Assembly: GCA_036172345.1 (NCBI GenBank)
Contig: JASFBB010000301.1
Location: 1-8,317, forward strand
Direction: 5' to 3'
Source: NAK82 sp036172345
Lineage (GTDB): Bacteria > Chloroflexota > Anaerolineae > 4572-78 > NAK82
Length of the DNA stretch: 8,317 bases
The notes under the pieces were generated by a model. The model was not told where the DNA came from and ran no database searches. It was given only the letters and a program-made list of their open reading frames with translations. How positions within the stretch are numbered: position 1 is the first letter of the stretch; the number at the start of each line of letters is the position of its first letter. Positions 5,919 through 8,317 of the stretch are shown here, in pieces. Position numbers and translations under genes: made by a program.

Positions 5919-7541
5919 ATGCAATCACCGCGTCCAGGTCTCGACCGAATCTTAGCAAAACTTTTTGTCTTGCTAAGTATATGTCTGGCTGTGTCGGGGG
6001 GTTGTGCACCTAAGGCGGACATGAGAAATGACAATAGAAGTGACAATGCTGCCCGTATGTCACTTGCGACCTCGAGGTTGTCACCTTCATCTCCTTTGTT
6101 TTCACCCTCTGTCGTGCCTTCAGCCACTTCCGTTGCCGCCTCGTTGCACGGATCTCCCTCACCCCGTCCAACTTTTCCGGGTTCTCCGTCGCACGCTCCA
6201 TCCCAGACTGCTACAGCTATGGCGATTATGGCGATGTCGCCGATCGTCTATGAAACCGACCTCTCTCTGATGACCTATGATTATCAATCGGCGCTGCTGC
6301 CGACTACGCCTGAGGACCCAGTGTATCCTTATCCACGGCTGGATCACAACAGGGTGGGGCCACCGTCGCTGCGTACGTATCGCGCCATCGTGCTGGAGAA
6401 TCGCTACGTCCAGCTCACTGTTCTTCCTGAGCTGGGTGGGCGTCTGTATCGTTGGGTTGATAAGACGAGCGGTCGTAACCTTTTTTATGAGAATCCGGTG
6501 ATCAAACCAACCCGTTGGGGCATCCGAGGATGGTGGTTGGCAGCGGGGGGCATGGAATGGGCGTTGCCCATAGATGAGCACGGACTGAGCGAGGCGACGC
6601 CGTGGGACTACACGATCGAGCGCCACCCAGACTATGTCAGCGTTTCGGTGCGCGATGTGGAGGAGCATTCCGGGCTTGTCTGTACCGTCACAGTGCAGTT
6701 GGATGATCAGCACTCCTATTTCAAGCTGGTGCCACAAATCACAAATCCAACAGACAATCCGGTACACTACAAGTTTTGGATCAATGGTATGTTTAGCTTG
6801 GGTAGCCGGCAGGCCGAGGCAGGGCTTCAATTTATCCTGCCGGTCGATCGGGTGATGCTCCACTCAAGTGGTGACAAGACTCTGCCTAGTCCTGGAGAGC
6901 TGATGAGCTGGCCGGAGTTCAGAGGGCGCGATATGAGTCGAGCCAACAATTGGCAAAAGTATCTTGGCGTCTTCGCTTACCCTGCTACCGCTGCCGATTT
7001 TATGGGTGCGTACAACCATCAGGCGCATTTAGGGGTGGTGCGCGTTTTTCCACACTCGATAGTGCGCGGCGCCAAGATCTTCAGCCCAGGTGATATCCCT
7101 GCGTCGGTCTGGACGGACGATGACAGCCGCTACTTTGAGCTGTGGGCCGGGTTGGCGCCCACCTTCTGGGACGAAGTCACATTAGCGCCTGGTCAGAGTG
7201 TGGGCTGGCAGGAGTATTGGTATCCGGTGAACGACACAGATGGCTTCGGGTATGCGAATGAACGGGCAGCACTCAATTTAATAATATCCCCCTTTGCAGT
7301 GGAAGTAACAGCTGCGGTGACATCTGCCCTGGAAGGCCGTATACGATTATGGCGCGACACTCAGATGATCGTTTCCCGGAATGTTTCGCTGTGGCCGGGA
7401 CAGGCGTTCCGTGAAATTCTTGAGCTCAGACCCACCCAGCTCGCTGGGGAGTGGAAGATGGAGCTGCTCGATGGGCAAAATGGGCAAGTTGCTGTAATAT
7501 TGCGAGAGATGGGCCGTGTTACCGAGCGAGATTTCAGATAG
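5919..7541 (+). CDS. DUF5107-domain lipoprotein with Ser/Pro/Thr linker
   Basis: Seen: a short basic N-terminus, a hydrophobic core (ILAKLFVLLSICLAV, 11-25) and SGGC with Cys29, a plausible though imperfect lipobox (Ser at -3), predicting an exported membrane-anchored protein. Residues about 30-105 are a low-complexity Ser/Pro/Ala/Thr linker, as expected for a cell-wall-spanning stalk. A beta-rich domain follows: ENRYVQLTVLPELGGRLYRW (160-179), GRNLFYENPV (185-194), RWGIRGWWLAAGGMEW (199-214), then LPIDEHGLSEATPW (216-229). These are hallmarks of DUF5107, a family related to the galactose-mutarotase-like fold and often found with glycan-active proteins. Residues 405-437 contain further family-like segments (YFELWAGLAPTF, WQEYWYPV), and 450-540 look like an extra beta domain. 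The TPR region seen in many DUF5107 proteins is missing. Start: ATG directly after the peptidase TAG, with CTGGAG 9 nt upstream. Likely binds or processes carbohydrate at the surface; activity unproven. Confidence 0.85.
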   Translation: MQSPRPGLDRILAKLFVLLSICLAVSGGCAPKADMRNDNRSDNAARMSLATSRLSPSSPLFSPSVVPSATSVAASLHGSPSPRPTFPGSPSHAPSQTATAMAIMAMSPIVYETDLSLMTYDYQSALLPTTPEDPVYPYPRLDHNRVGPPSLRTYRAIVLENRYVQLTVLPELGGRLYRWVDKTSGRNLFYENPVIKPTRWGIRGWWLAAGGMEWALPIDEHGLSEATPWDYTIERHPDYVSVSVRDVEEHSGLVCTVTVQLDDQHSYFKLVPQITNPTDNPVHYKFWINGMFSLGSRQAEAGLQFILPVDRVMLHSSGDKTLPSPGELMSWPEFRGRDMSRANNWQKYLGVFAYPATAADFMGAYNHQAHLGVVRVFPHSIVRGAKIFSPGDIPASVWTDDDSRYFELWAGLAPTFWDEVTLAPGQSVGWQEYWYPVNDTDGFGYANERAALNLIISPFAVEVTAAVTSALEGRIRLWRDTQMIVSRNVSLWPGQAFREILELRPTQLAGEWKMELLDGQNGQVAVILREMGRVTERDFR

Positions 7542-7551
7542 AGTCGCTCGG
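7522..7551 (+). terminator. GC-rich hairpin at operon end, terminator-like but without U-tract
   Basis: CCGAGCGA (7522-7529) pairs perfectly with TCGCTCGG (7544-7551) across a 14-nt loop, and the stop codon (7539-7541) is in the loop. No T-run follows on either strand, so it is not a canonical intrinsic terminator. It may stabilise the mRNA 3' end or act with another factor. It lies just before the convergent neighbour, where a terminator is expected. Confidence 0.35.
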
Positions 7552-7648
7552 CCTCACCACTGCCATGCTTCCTATTTGTGCTCATATCCCAGGAAGACCC
7601 TTATGTATGAAATGGATCGTTGTGCAGGATAGGGGCATAGGCTGGGAG
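7542..7648. other. Convergent intergenic gap
   Basis: The 107 bp between the two converging stop codons hold the 3' arm of the hairpin above and a weak second inverted repeat, CTTCCT (7568-7573) with AGGAAG (7591-7596), 17-nt loop. No gene, RNA gene or T-rich terminator tail is visible. Confidence 0.5.
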
Positions 7649-8302
7649 CTACGAACCCACACCATATACGGCCAGCACCACCTGCGGGGTAATCTCCACT
7701 TCAAGTACAGCGGCAAGGAACAACAAGGGAAGCACTAGCAATAAGAACACTTTGAGGAAATCCGCCAGTACCAGAAGAAGGCCTTGACCTACGTCCAGGT
7801 CAGAAGGCGGTGATACCAGCGCGGCGCCGAGGCGGAGCGCAAATCCAGTCGCAATGATCGCAGCGGGCAGCTCAATCACTCCGTGTGGCAGGATAAATGT
7901 CGCCACAAATACCAGTGGATTATAACCCAATGCCGCCACCTGGGCAGCGAAGAAGCCCACCAAAGCCAGCGGTGCCATCAGCAGCACCAACGGCATCACC
8001 CCGAAAGAGAAGATGGCCAGTATGCTGGCCAGCACCAGAGCGCGTAGATTGTTGAAGAACACCCCCGTGACACTGAAACGCGGCAGAAAACCTAATTGAG
8101 GCGCCTGCTCGAAAGTGTCCTGGGGCAATGCATCCAGGCGGATAGCTCCGCGTGGTAGTGGCCATTGCGCCGCCGAAGACACGCCTAGAGCAACAGCCCC
8201 CACCAAGGTGAGCAGCACCACCACAAGGGGCTGCCAGTGCGCGCGCAACAAGTAGGGGATGTCGTGGCGTAGCATGCGCTTCAAATCGAGCGGAGGGTAC
8301 AT
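7649..8302 (-). CDS. SpoIIM/DUF95-family integral membrane protein (possibly incomplete at N-terminus)
   Basis: Minus-strand protein of 217 aa from the ATG at 8302. Seen: about five hydrophobic segments (near 24-44, 86-98, 99-120, 141-161 and 174-200), FFNNLRAL (82-89), and LPHGVIELPAA (138-148). The NN-R-A-L and LPHG/ELPA motifs are the signature of the SpoIIM/DUF95 family. In Bacillus SpoIIM belongs to the engulfment complex; in non-sporulating bacteria the homologues are of uncertain function, perhaps in envelope remodelling. The reading frame stays open upstream of 8302 to the window edge, with codons for Ala-Leu-Gln-Cys-Gly. Many family members carry about 100 additional N-terminal residues. 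The real start may therefore lie outside, and the ATG is the best inside choice (RBS weak). It converges on the operon and is probably independent of it. Confidence 0.8.
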   Translation of the reverse strand: MYPPLDLKRMLRHDIPYLLRAHWQPLVVVLLTLVGAVALGVSSAAQWPLPRGAIRLDALPQDTFEQAPQLGFLPRFSVTGVFFNNLRALVLASILAIFSFGVMPLVLLMAPLALVGFFAAQVAALGYNPLVFVATFILPHGVIELPAAIIATGFALRLGAALVSPPSDLDVGQGLLLVLADFLKVFLLLVLPLLFLAAVLEVEITPQVVLAVYGVGS

Positions 8303-8317
8303 TCCGCATTGTAGCGC

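Noticed and set aside
5994..6235. Low-complexity Ser/Pro-rich stretch as a possible repeat array or frameshifted region
   Set aside because: Codons vary and no unit repeats at DNA level. It reads as a normal linker after a lipoprotein signal peptide.
6159..6863. Minus-strand open frame (234 codons) opposite the DUF5107 gene
   Set aside because: Antisense shadow; Arg/His/Gln-rich translation and no domain, while the plus strand carries the conserved family motifs.

Overview
The window looks like ordinary chromosome from a thermophilic or free-living member of the Chloroflexota (Anaerolineae-like). This rests on the family mix and protein style, not on a marker gene: a DUF5107 lipoprotein behind a Ser/Pro/Thr linker, a SpoIIM/DUF95 membrane protein without a sporulation cluster, a bacterial M3/M2-like metallopeptidase, and an N-terminally extended zinc alcohol dehydrogenase. 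No rRNA, tRNA, CRISPR array, transposase or phage gene is visible.

Layout. At the left edge (1-231, minus strand) is the start of a small winged-helix regulator that runs off the window. A 211-bp divergent intergenic region (232-442) follows. It holds a good sigma70-type promoter facing right (TTGACA, 17 bp, TAGACT) and a perfect 10-bp inverted repeat. One arm covers the -35 box and the other lies just upstream of the fabF ribosome-binding site. From 443 to 7541 six plus-strand genes are packed as one apparent operon: a FabF-type 3-oxoacyl-ACP synthase; a zinc-dependent MDR dehydrogenase (TTG start, 3-nt gap); an HpnA/dihydroflavonol-reductase-like extended SDR (1-nt overlap); a 127-aa protein of unknown function; a gluzincin metallopeptidase (4-nt ATGA overlap with the unknown gene); and a DUF5107 lipoprotein (0-nt gap). 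A GC-rich hairpin without a U-tract spans the stop codon of the last gene. After a 107-bp convergent gap, a SpoIIM-family membrane protein runs on the minus strand from the right edge (7649-8302).

How the genes may work together. The first three genes (a C-C bond-forming ketosynthase, an MDR oxidoreductase and a 3-beta-HSD/HpnA-like SDR) look like a small module that builds or modifies an acyl chain or isoprenoid/lipid-type molecule; the substrate cannot be read from the sequence. The unknown protein, peptidase and lipoprotein may be co-transcribed for convenience, or may form a second functional block. The divergent regulator and the paired 10-bp repeat suggest local control. I do not see a clearly new defence, mobile or RNA system. 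The most interesting points are the uncharacterised lipid-type trio with its apparent operator, and the unknown protein coupled to the peptidase.
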